Position numbers and translations under genes: made by a program
Assembly: GCA_015680685.1 (NCBI GenBank)
Contig: MNCI01003361.1
Coordinates: 519,328 to 583,327 of the forward strand
DNA length: 64,000 nt
Direction of reading: 5' to 3'
Source of the DNA: Gnetum montanum
Lineage: Eukaryota > Streptophyta > Gnetopsida > Gnetales > Gnetaceae
Notes under the pieces: generated by a model
What the model was told of the DNA's origin: nothing
The model's input: the letters and a program-made list of their open reading frames with translations, nothing else
Databases searched by the model: none
Part shown: positions 48,791 through 59,569 of the stretch, piece after piece
Layout: each line of letters starts with the position of its first letter
Numbering within the stretch: position 1 is the first letter of the stretch

Positions 48791-49415
48791 AGCCGAGGAA
48801 TGCGAGATCACATTCCAACAACTCAAGTAGAAGCTTGTAGAAACTCCAATTCTATGAGCATTTGATTGGTCCAAACCATTTCACATCATGAAAAATGCAT
48901 CAAATTATTCCTTGGAAGTCATGCTTACATAGTTGGATGATCAACAATGTTCTTACTACATTTATTGCGTAAGTCAAAGCATTGTGGAAGCACAGCTGAA
49001 CTACACCACAAAAAAGAAAGAATTGATGGTGGTGGTGTATGCCTTAGAGAAATTTAGGTACTATGTGCTTGGTTACAAGGTGTTTGTGCACATATATGAG
49101 AGTGCAATCTCATTCCTGGTGAAGAAATCAATGGTGTTCCCTCGTGTCATATGGTGGCTTGTGATCTTACAAGAATTTGATCTCATGATAGTAGATCAAA
49201 AGGAAACTAAGAACGTCGTTGTTGACCACTTATCTCAACTAAGATGGGATAACAAAGAAGAGGAGAGCCCACTTTTTGATCAATTTCCTGATGAACTCCT
49301 CTTTGTTGGTGCTATAAATGAACAAGTGCCCATTGAACTTAATTCTTACAATGACATCCTTACTTATCTTCTTACTCATGAGATTCCACAAGAGTTGGAC
49401 CACAAGAAGAAATAA
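48791..49415 (+). pseudogene. RNase H domain and connection to integrase (element 4)
   Basis: An uninterrupted 160-codon stretch (48933-49415) holds AQLNYTTKKKELMVVVYALE and FRYYVLGYKVFVHIYESAIS, then a VDHLSQLRWDN block typical of the RNase H end in Ty3/gypsy pol. Just upstream the first catalytic Asp of RNase H appears as Asn (KNASNYSLEV). One of the longest clean stretches of pol in the window. Confidence 0.8.
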
Positions 49416-50692
49416 TAGTTTCTTCATACGAAAAACACTTCATGGAAATCAATAGACACCTTTACAAGGTATGCACTAATGGCCTAGTTCATTGGTATAT
49501 GCCTAATGCTAATTAATTGCACATTCTCCAAGATGCTCATGAGGGTCCTTATGGGGGCCACTAGGCTGGGAGATGCACAACCTTTAAGATTCTGATGGCA
49601 ACATATTATTGGCCAATGCTCTTCAGGGATGCTTACCAATTTGTCTGCTCTTGTGAATGCTATCAACATGATGGTGGGATGACCGCTCAAATGGAGGAAC
49701 CTTAGCAGTGGATCCAAACACTAAAACCCTTCAACATTTAGGGCATTGACTTCATGGATCCCATCACACCCATGTCAAATGGAAAGATGTACATCATAGT
49801 TACTGTTGACTATTGTATGAAATGCATAGAAGTAGCAGCTGTCATTGACTATACATCCTCTACAACTACTCAGTTTGTACAATAAAATGTTGTAAATAGG
49901 TTTGGGATGCTACATGGACTGATTTCTAATAATGGTACCCATTTTATAGGCACCACCTTTCAAAAGCTCATGCAATGCTTAGGGGTAGAACATAAATTAA
50001 CAACATCCTACCACTCCCAAGCCAATGGTTAAGTTGAGGTTACAAATAGGGAGATCACTAAGATTTTAACAAGAACAATTAGCAAATATAGGAGAGACTA
50101 AAGCACTAAACTTAATGATGCCCTTTGGGCCTACCATTTAACCTCAAAACTCCCTATAGGATACTATCCCTATGAGCTATTGTACGGAAAATTGCCAACT
50201 CTTCCTATTCAATTTGAGCTCCATACACTTTCAATAGCTTATGGTCTTAACCTTGACCTTAGTCTAGCACAGAAAGAAAGACTAATAAACCTTAACATGC
50301 TAAATGAGAATAGATTGGTGACCTTATCCTTGAATGAAGTGCATAAAGTATTTAACAAGCAATGCCATGACCTCAAAATAAGGAAGATAAAATTTCAACT
50401 GGAAGACAAGGTTCTTTACTGGAATCCCACACATGTGCCATAATGAACTAAGTTCCAAACATTATGGGAAAGGCCTTACATCATCTATGAAACCTTTCCT
50501 TCTAGGGCCATGTTGATCTACAAACCTGAAAGCCCAAATAAGAAACTCCTGGTTAACACACAATAAGTTAAACCTTTCCATGAATCCAAGAGAGCCAATG
50601 ACTACAACACCTCCTCGAATGAGCACCCATGCTCAATATTTTGGATCTCCTCCTTTCAACTCAATCATGGGGGAAATGGCCATTCATGCTAA
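49390..50692 (+). pseudogene. Integrase domain (element 4), decayed
   Basis: Zinc-binding part with LQDAHEGPYGGH and FVCSCECYQHDGM; catalytic core with IIVTVDYCMK (first Asp kept), LISNNGTHF (second Asp changed to Asn) and VEVTNREITKI (Glu kept). The C-terminal part (50180-50443) with KIKFQLEDKVLYWN and PESPNKK ends at TAA 50690-50692. No chromodomain is visible, as expected for Athila. Confidence 0.82.
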
Positions 50693-52655
50693 ATCAATTA
50701 AAGTGGCTCCTCAATTTTTTCACTTTTTATTTTTAGACTTTTGGTTTTACAACATCATTAGTACATTTTCTCTTTCTTACATATTTTACAATTTTTTCTA
50801 TATTTTACTTTATTTGGTTTGAATTTTTCTTATGTTTTTCTAATGTTTTGATTTCCTTTTCTTTATTTCCAACAGGATGTAGTGATGTTATTGTTATTTG
50901 CTAATGGTGATTTGTACTTAATTTTATTTGACTACTAATGTCTCAATTCTATCTTTGAATTTTGATGATTGATAATTAAGACATGGTTTCTTTTTCATGG
51001 AATAGGTAGTGAGTCCACATCATCCACCCATCCACAAAACTCTATCGTGCTCCTTGTTTTGAAAATATGAGGTCCCTTTTCTTAATGAAACTTTAACAAA
51101 CTTATGACCTTGGTAGTTTCCAAACTAAGGAAGGATTAAATGGATTGACAAGGATGTGACTTCAAGGGGATTTGATGCTCTCTATACTTGCCGACTCTCT
51201 TGAGTGCATGAGTGTTTCCATGGATTTCTTATCATTCTGCTATCGACTAATAATAAGAAGTCAAAGTCTTTGCATGATGTGGTTTCCATCCAAAAATCCA
51301 TAAAAACAAAAAATTTTAAAAAATGATGGGAATTCAAAGTAGATCCCTTAGATCAAATAATGGGCTACAAGCATTGGTTATGGGACTAAAAATACATGTT
51401 ATGGATGCTTGAATGTCCCCTCTAACTAAGGCCCTTCCTCACTTGCTACTTCTCTTTTCTTCTCTTTTAGAAATAATGATTAATTTGTAGGAGCATTCTT
51501 GTGTCTTGAAGGGATGGACTAGTCTTAGAGTATCTATGCAAAGTCATTGGAAGTGGATGAATTTTATCTAGACTAAGGATGGACTTTATTGAATTATTTA
51601 ATCACAAAATCTACAAGGGACTTCATGTGACTAGGATCCAGAACTCCATTCCTCTCGCTCTCTCTTTCTCTCTCGCATCCATCAATGCTTTCCATAATTC
51701 ACCTCATTACCAATTTTCCATGTTTTGTTCAATGTCTTAATTTAATGTGTCAAAATTCTTAGGTAGATTCTTTTGGGATTGGGTCCTTAACTTTCCACAA
51801 CCATTAATCACCCATGGCACCCATGGACTCCCTAGTTTGTGGATATGCAAGGGTAAAAAGGGCATGAGCCTGCATTGGGGAGGACCCATTTGCATATCTC
51901 TTGGTTGGGCTAGTTAAGTTTCTTATCCTTAGGCATTTTTGCAATCAAATCCTTTTGCATTCCCCATCGATTGCATCCAATTATGTGCTCCTTAATGGCA
52001 TTTCTTTAACAAAATTCATTCTCCTAATCAAAACTTCTTTTTGTGCATAATCTAAGCTCTATTCAAGCATTTCATCATGTTCACAACTTTTCTGGCTCTT
52101 TGAGAATCCCAAGTTCATGTTCTAACTCCTTATTTTTGAATTTTTCAATGTGAAAAATTTTCTCCATAGGCTCTATTGATGGGACCCTGTCTATGGAGCT
52201 GGCTGCGTAGATGAGACCTCACCAACACAACATAAAAATCCTATAAATATGTGGCCAAACTTTGCCATTTTTCACATTTGAGCTTAAATGAGGGGGGAGT
52301 TTTTGAATTTTTCTAAGCTGAGAACCTTCCAAGAGCCATAACTTCCAAACTATTTGTTCAATTAACCTTGTTCTTCAATTTAGCAACTATTGAAGATAAG
52401 CTCTTGGTTGTGGAGGCCACAAACCTTAGGTTTTTGATGGAAAATTTTTCAAAATTTTTCTAAATCCCAAAAAGGTTTAACTAATAAACTAACATTAAAA
52501 ACATCAATTTGAAGAAGTTAAACCATTTTAACAAACTCTGATGACCTTCTAAGCCAGATAATATTAAAATAATCAATATGCCATGTTCATAACTTAGCTA
52601 AAGTGTAATTACCTAATAAGATAAGGTAGCTAATTATTATAAGTTACACATTGCA
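50693..52655 (+). other. Non-coding spacer between pol and ORF3 (element 4)
   Basis: About 2 kb without a gene, colinear with the spacers at 6935-8844 and 21582-23581. A particularly well-kept block lies at about 51810-51935, including GGTTGGGCTAGTTAAGTT. Confidence 0.6.
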
Positions 52656-52688
52656 TGCTAATCTTTGGCTATGTTGTGATCACAAATG
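52656..52688 (+). promoter_or_regulatory. Putative branch point and decayed 3' splice site before ORF3 (element 4)
   Basis: TGCTAAT at 52656-52662, T/G-rich run, then CACAA (acceptor AG now AA) directly before ATGATACC at 52686. Sister copies have CAG or TAG here. Confidence 0.5.
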
Positions 52689-55548
52689 ATACCAAAAGAG
52701 AAGCACATGCAGGAGGAGGCCATCCCAACCAAGGGACACACGACCAAGCACTAAAAGGGGCTAAGAATAGCCTAGGAGTAGGCAGTAGAAACCCATGCAA
52801 TGGGACCTCTTCAGGAAGAGGCTAAAGTGGAATCTATCAAATAGATTCCTAAAGTAGCCGAGACAGAACAATCACACCAAGATGAGGCACCAGGGCCAAG
52901 ATTGAACCTTAAGGTTACCCTAACGGATGCCTGCCTCAAGTAGATCACATCCAATGAGCTTTAGAAACATGTGCTTCGAGAGCCAAACTTTGGATCCTTC
53001 TTGGAGTTTACTCCTCTAGAAGTTAAGACTCAACTATAAAGCTCTCCCATGTGGCCCATCATCACTTCCAATGGGAAGTGGTATATGGGAGAGACATACC
53101 TTTTCTCGAATAATAGGTAGGTTGATTCCACGATCAAAATCAAGGACATATCTATGTCCTACTCAGTGAAGGCAATCTCTGAGGTCCTTAGGATTTCCTG
53201 AAACTAGGGTCACTCTTGTAGAAATTCTAATGCAGGCAAATCTAGGTGTCAAAAAAGAATGTATGCAGCGATGTTATGGAGTCAACTTTAAAGAGTTTAC
53301 TGCGCTCACCACATCGTAACGTGCATACTTCAAAATTGGGGCCTTTTATCTCAATCCAATGTTGAGGCCTAGCAAGATCACAACCTTCTTTGCCTGTGCG
53401 TGCACCACTCTAAGCAGTAGATTCCCCATCAACCTTCCATAGCTAATCTATCTTGACATAGAGAAGTGCTTTAAGAAGAATGAACATGGAAGGAAGGCAC
53501 TCCCCTTTCCATGCCTCATCAGAAAATTGTGCAAAAGGGAATGCATAAACTGCCACACTAATGACTCAGTTTGACGTGCCCTAATTGCTTTTTGGGTAGA
53601 GATGATGAAGGAAAAAGTGCCTACAAAGGTGATCTAGGAAGAGGAATAGCAATCACCACCTCCACCACCCACTCATGAGACAACGTTGGAGATCCATGTT
53701 ACCATTGAATGCATGTGCAAGCTCCAAGAGCAGCTATTGCAATAGTAGCAATAGCAAGTACAAATGAGTGGTGGTGACCCATTTGTGTACAAATCAGCCA
53801 TGAGCCACCTCAATGAAGTGGACTAAACCATAAGCTAGATGGAGGATGGGGTGCCAATTTTCTCAGCCAAACACATGCAAGTGCTTGCAAGGTCAAATCT
53901 AACTACCCAAGAGGTAATGGTGTCCCTCTCACAATAACAAAAATTCCCAGATATCTTTGGGAATGCTGCTACCTTGTTGGTGCATTTGGAGAAGGGTGAG
54001 GGGGCAACTGTCCTAGTGATGTAGCACCAAGGGTAGGAGATGGTGATTGAAGTGGTTGCTGATAGAGTGGTTGAAGCACTTAATGCACCTGTGGTGTTTG
54101 TACTAGATGTTTCTACACTTAGAGATGTGTAGATGTTTGCAAAAGCTGTCAACAAAAGATTGAGCACAACCAAACATGAAGAATTGTTGGATCGACTAGT
54201 GGAAACCAGGAAACTGATTCCAAATATCTTCAACCTTTCAGATACCATCACTGCTATTTAGATGAAGCTGCTCGAGGCAAGAGGCAAATGCATCATCATG
54301 GAGGGGCAACTAAAAATAGCCAAAGATGAAAACAAACACTTGGTTGTGGAAGTTGCTAAACTATGAGCTTGCCTCGCTAATCTTGTGGTACTTGTTCAAG
54401 CAATTACATGGAATGAAGCTTTTCAACATCTTTAAGCCAAAGTGAAAGAGGTTGAGTATGCAAAGAAGGCATTAGTCTTTGACTAGTCCTTGGCTAATGT
54501 CACAATGCATAACATTTAGAAGGACTTGGTCTAGACTCACTGAGAGAATGAGGCCCTAATAATAGAAAATCATCACTTATAGAATGTTAATGCGTAGAAA
54601 TAATAGATGTCTAAATTCATCCATCAATAGTAGGAGTAGCTTGCCAAGGTGAATGTTGAATTGAGGAGGTTGACGATAGAAAACAAAAACCTTTAGATGG
54701 AGGAAGTTCATGCCTTGCATCGGAAATTTGTAATAAAGATTGTTGTTTAGAAGAATAAGGTCCTTAAGTTCAAAAGTGTTAAAAATCACTACAAGGACCA
54801 GGTGGAATTGTAGAAAGAAATCAATGAGAATCACATCCAATTGGTGAAGGTAAAAGTAAATGAGGACCTCCAGCAGCTCAAGGAAGGATGCAATGTTTGG
54901 AAGCCTATCTTTGATGGTTTGAACAAACACAACAAGATAGAAATTTACATGAAGGAGCTACATATCAAGGAAATGATGGAATACATGGAGCTTGCCAACC
55001 TCTGATATGCAAATCTAGCAATGCTGATTGTCAGTAAGCCACATTCAAAATTAAACAAGCAGGTGGCCAACTCATATCTATTATACGAGGTAGAGTTCAA
55101 ATATCACAAGGAGACTAAGAAGAAGCTTGGGGTTGCAAATGTTAAACTCAATGTTCTCATAGAGCAGTTCACAAATCAAAGATTAACCACTAAGAACCTG
55201 GCTAAGAGGTTGAATGACTACTAGGATCTACATAATGCACTCAAGACATTTAACATCGAATGCAAATAGTTTGCTGCCTAATTTGTCAACATGAAGAAGT
55301 TGTTCCTGACAATGCCCTCTCTACTGGATATTCCCATTTCAGCCCACATTGATGAAGCAACATGGATCATGAATGATCCCTTGAGTAAGGAGGAGAAGAT
55401 GAGGGCATTGTTGGATGTCTTCCATCTTTCACTATAAGTTGCAGCTGCAGCAGGATAATCATAACAATTGCCTCAACAACCGTGTTCACTTGAAGCAAGA
55501 GAAGATTATTTAGAACCTCAAGAGCCTCCACCACTTGGGACCATCTAA
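52686..55548 (+). pseudogene. ORF3 (env-like position), coiled-coil protein, decayed (element 4)
   Basis: Spans 52686 to a TAA at 55546-55548, about 950 codons with shifts. The N-terminal region has SPMWPIITSNGKWYMGETYL, NPMLRPSKITTFFACACTTL and HGRKALPFPCLIRKLCKREC, resembling the env-like/'putative plant transposon protein' domain of Athila and Calypso elements (family knowledge). A spacer with MSHLNEV follows, then about 500 residues of E/K/L/Q-rich heptads (coiled coil), YMELANL-YANLAML, and a C-terminal block DPLSKEEKMRALLDVFHL with a Pro-rich end. No convincing signal peptide or membrane helix. TAG stops mostly replace Gln and Trp. Confidence 0.72.
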
Positions 55549-55766
55549 TTTTCTTCATCATCTTCAAGATGTCTGAGGAGTTTTGATTGTCAATTTTTGT
55601 CCTAGTGTTCAATTTTTTTTTCTATAAAACCTATTTTTGTAATGATTGTAAATTTGTACACTTGGGAACTTAGTTTTTGTTGTGTTTGTTTTGTGTGTTT
55701 GCAGTTAGTCAATAATTCCATACCTTCCCAAAATTTTGTAAAGAACTCAAGGACAAGTTTTCATTT

Positions 55767-55779
55767 AGTCATGGGGGTA
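55767..55779 (+). other. Polypurine tract of element 4
   Basis: AGTCATGGGGGTA directly before the 3' LTR. Confidence 0.8.
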
Positions 55780-56681
55780 TGATGAGTTGCATTGTTGGGT
55801 TGTGTCGATAGGATGCCATTGACGCGACCCCGTCGATGTGATCTCATTGGTGTGATCCCATTGATGTAGGGTTTGAAACATTGATGTGATCTTGTCAATG
55901 TAGGGTTTGACACGTTGATGTGTACTAGTTGACATGGCATCCTATTTTCACTTATAAATGTGCACCCACCTATCACATTTATGTGATCTTTCCTTAGTTG
56001 TAGTGAAGCTCTTGTAGTTTTTTCCTTTGAAAGTTAGAATATTTTTTGAGTGCTCGCAGTAGGAGTCAAAGAGTGCATGGGCTTTATTTGAGCATTGATG
56101 TACTTGAGCACTTCATTGTGAATGGCAATAAAGACGAGCTTTTCTAATCAAACCTTGTAGCACTTGGATTAGATTAATTATTTCCTTATGCATTTATTAT
56201 TCATGCACTTTACTTTAATGAATTTTAACTAAGTAATTAACATTGATTAAATAGCGAACATAAGTATGATCACTTTAAGCATACATTTAATGCTTCTTAA
56301 TCCTAGTAGTGCTTAATGCTTGGTAACCTAGTGGTGCTATAACATGTTTAAGATGTGTACAGAAAGTGGGAACATATGCTTATGTTAGGAATAGTTAAAT
56401 ATTAGCTAGTTATTCGATTAAATAAGCATTTAATTACTTTATTCTTGTTCTTAGGTGACTTAAACCATAAAAGACAATGATAAAAATCATATGCCTCAAT
56501 TACACCTAACCATATACTTGCACTTCACAAGTGGAATTGGGAGGACAACAATTGTAATAGTTAGATTCACCTTTTGGAAGTAGTGTACCTAGAAACCTAA
56601 AGTTTGTGGAATTTGACTAGATCGCTGAGTGAATGCTAGTGATTCATATGGTTGGACGTAGGGTATACTCGTTGCTCATTA
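55780..56681 (+). repeat. 3' LTR of element 4
   Basis: 902 bp, TGATGAGTTGC...GCTCATTA; TATA-like TTATAAATG near 55954; AATAAA at 56127-56132. Followed by target repeat TATAT. Confidence 0.9.
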
Positions 56682-56686
56682 TATAT

Positions 56687-57060
56687 TATAATTATTCTAG
56701 GGTTCCAAGTTAGCCTCCAAATCTAGTTTTGGTTTTGCCAACCCCCTCCAAACAGAATTCTATTAATATTAAAAAGTTAAAATGCACCATTCGCTAAGGA
56801 TTAAGAAAGAGGTTAAACATAGAAAACACTAAAAGGAAAAGCTTAATATACCTATTGAAGTCTTCATCCTTGCAATCAATTTTAGAATTTCATTTAAAAA
56901 ACAATAATAATTCATAAAGAAAATTTGAATCATACAAGTGTATGCTATGTAAATAAAAATGTCACAAATCATATATTCAACAACCCATCATATTAAATTT
57001 CATGGGTCATATGTAATACACATACTATAAATCATTTGGAGTAGGGGAAGGGTAGGCTAT
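56687..57060. other. Duplicated segment, copy B, continued
   Basis: Resumes the alignment with copy A (40290-40690): shared blocks include ctaaggattaagaaagaggttaaa, aaaacactaaaaggaaaagctt and aatgtcacaaatcatat. About 115 bp of copy A is missing here. Confidence 0.75.
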
Positions 57061-57120
57061 TGAGACTATATAACTATATGTACCCACTAGGCAATTAACA
57101 TGAAATTTATCATTAAGGTC

Positions 57121-57411
57121 TAGCTTTGGCTACCAAATGGGTTGCTAACATTTTTGATCATAGTAGTATTTAGAGTAATATTTTTTCAAGAGCCTTGAGA
57201 TAGTTTTTCCTTAAAAAAATCTATTTGGAAGTGCACATCTACTTATAATTATCTTTTATGTCTTGCTTTTGTTTTACCACAAGGCTCTTTTGTCATTAAA
57301 CAAATATGAAAAGCTTGGTAGCATATTAGGAAGTTCTCGCATTTCAACAAAATCACAATTCTTTTCAACGCTATGGATGATATCTCTCCATATTGGTTGT
57401 CTATTCATGGT
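57121..57411 (+). pseudogene. LINE ORF2 fragment, left of the insertion
   Basis: The plus strand reads ALATKWVANIFD, then FLKKSIWKCTS, and MDDISPYWLSIHG, a pattern like the linker between RT and zf-RVT in plant LINE ORF2. It continues at 60581 after the inserted element. Confidence 0.55.
57300..57411. repeat. 112-bp direct repeat, left copy
   Basis: Identical to 60469-60580 except for one base (ctatGgatga here, ctatAaatga-type there). Flanks the 5'-truncated Athila-like element exactly. Confidence 0.95.
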
Positions 57412-59318
57412 CGCGTCAAACCATGGCATCTCTGGATCCAGTATTCAAAAAACAATGCACACACAATGCAGCTGGGCTCACAAACCACGGCAGAATACAT
57501 CCGCAAGATCCAGGAAATGCTCTCGAGCCAGCAAGAGCAATCCGACAGGACTGGTGGAGGAGAAGACCCTTCGGTCTATCGCCCTACCATGAGCCACCTG
57601 GAGCACGTGGCTCAATCAGTTATCTTGCTTGAAAGGGTAAGGCCGGTATTCTCTATCGCCCAAGCACAAGCTCCAACCAGAACAGATCCAAGCATTTGAG
57701 AGGTAACAATGTCAACCCAACAGTTGTTCCCTAAAATTTCAAGGAATGCTGCTACCTTCTCAGTACGCTTGGAAGATGGTGAAGGGGTGATGGTCCTAGT
57801 CATGCAGCACCAGGGACAGGAAGTTGCAGCCGAAGTGGTTGCTGACACAATTGCTATGGCTTTCAATGCACTGGTAGTACCTGTACCGAACATTCATGGA
57901 CTAAAATATGTACAGGTGTCTGTTGGGACTTCGCATAGCAAGATTGATGTAGCCCAACACGAAGAGTTGTTGGACCGACTGGTGGGAATTGGGCAACTGC
58001 TTCCAGATGTCTTCGACCTTCCGGACAACATTACTGCAACCCAGTCTAACTTGCTCTCGGCAAGGGGCAAGAGCCTCATTTTGGAAGGGCAACTAGAAGC
58101 TGCACCGCTTGTCAGCACTTGGCAATAGAGGTAGCCCAATTAAGAGCCCAACTTGCCGATCCAGCCATCCTTGACCACGACATCATCAAGGATGAAGCTT
58201 TTCAACAGCTTCAACTTAAACTTCAAATCATCAGGGATGAGCGAGAGACGACGATCCTCGACAAGTCCTTGGCAAATGCTCGAGCATATCACTTAGACAA
58301 GGACTTGGCTGAGGTTCGCTAGGAGAACGTGCGGCTGACTGTGGAGGTTCATCGCCTGCAAAATGTTGGTGCAGAAAATGAACATATGAAAAATTTTATC
58401 CACCAATAGCAGGAAGAACTAGCCAGGGTGAACACTGACATAAGAAGGTTGGCTGCTGAAAATTGAAATCTGTCAATGGAGGAGGTTCGGGCATTGTGAC
58501 AGAAGTCTACAATCGAAATTGCCACTTGGAAGAACAAGGCCCTGAAATTTGAAAAAGTTAAAAATCATTACAGGGACCAAGTGGGATTGTAGAAGGAGGT
58601 AAATGAGAAGCATATTCAAGTTGCCAAAGCCAAAATGAACTAAGTGCTCCAGCGGCTTCGAGAGGGAGGCGATGTATGGCAATCCATCTTTGATGGGTTG
58701 AATGCCTACAATAAAGCTGAAATTTGCCTGAAGGAGCTGCAGATTGAGGAGATGAAAAAATACATGGAGCTTGCCAACCTTTGATATGCAAACCTGGCTA
58801 TGCTCACAGCCGAGAGACCATGGTCAAAATTGGAAAAACAAGTGGCCGCCTCGTATTCCCTATATGAGGGAGAGTTCTAGGCACATAAGGCAACAAAGCA
58901 GAAGCTGGTAACGACAAACGTGAAACTCGAGGTTCTCCGCACAAGCTTTGAAGGACAACGAACAGTCACAGAGGACCTGGCCCGAAGAATAAATGACTAC
59001 TAGCAACTACAGGCATCAATCCAAGCATTCGACATTGAACGCAAGTAATTCACAGCCTAGTTTGTCAACCTGATAGAACTCCTTCTAACGCTGTCATGCC
59101 CTTGGGAAGTTCCAGTTCCAACACACATTGGAGAAGCTGCTTGGACCGTGAACGACCCCAGAAGCAAAGAAGAAAAGATGAGGGCTCTCTTGGAGGCTTT
59201 TCGGCTGTCTCCAGAAGTGGCAGCTGCTGCAGGGCAACCGTCATCCATGCCGTCACCAATGCATGGGCCAGAGGCTGGAGAAGGTCCATCAAAACCACCA
59301 CCCCCAAGGACAATGTGA
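57412..59318 (+). pseudogene. ORF3 coiled-coil region, N-terminally truncated, best-kept copy
   Basis: Open in long pieces (57412-57699 region, 57709-58128, 58119-58322) and ending TGA at 59316-59318 after SKPPPPRTM. Blocks: TAEYIRKIQEMLSSQQEQ, PTMSHLEHVAQS, NAATFSVRLEDGEGVMVLVM, QHEELLDRLVGIGQLLPDVF, then long E/Q/L/R heptads, MKKYMELANL and RSKEEKMRALLEAF. Remaining stops are mostly TAG where Gln or Trp is expected. The N-terminal env-like domain is lost with the truncation. Confidence 0.75.
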
Positions 59319-59555
59319 TCTTCTCTAGCAATTTTGTGCATCATCCTACATAGCAGAGGCTCCAAGACCAGCAAGGTTCTCAATTTTGTCTCTGAACACC
59401 GCCATTTTTGTAACTTGTCCTCCTCTATAACTTGGGCACTTGGTCAAATTCATGTTGTGTCATGTGTGTGTCATGTATGTGTTTAAGTTATGTGTGTTGT
59501 AAATAAGAATCCATACCTTCCAAATTGTAAAGTAACTTGAGGATGAGTTTTTGCT
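59319..59555 (+). other. 3' UTR of the truncated element
   Basis: Non-coding, corresponding to 55549-55766 of element 4. Confidence 0.6.
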
Positions 59556-59556
59556 C

Positions 59557-59569
59557 AGTCGTGGGGGTA
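59557..59569 (+). other. Polypurine tract of the truncated element
   Basis: AGTCGTGGGGGTA before the LTR. Confidence 0.8.

Larger units (their letters stand above)
44305..56681 (+). mobile_element. Complete but decayed Athila-like Ty3/gypsy retrotransposon (element 4)
   Basis: 12,377 bp with LTRs 44305-45171 and 55780-56681, flanked by exact TATAT target repeats (44300-44304 and 56682-56686). Order: LTR, tRNA-Asp-type primer site, gag (with an internal deletion), protease, RT/RNase H, integrase, 2-kb spacer, ORF3, polypurine tract, LTR. The LTRs differ at many transition sites, so the insertion is old. It sits inside duplicated segment B. Confidence 0.93.

Noticed and set aside
57393-57632. 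79-codon open frame over the junction of LINE and truncated element
   Set aside because: It runs across two unrelated sequences and is a shadow of the ORF3 frame that contains MSHLEHVAQS.
59057-59383. 108-codon and 88-codon open frames on the minus strand
   Set aside because: They lie opposite the C-terminal end of ORF3, whose sense frame aligns with element 4; the antisense frames have no such match.
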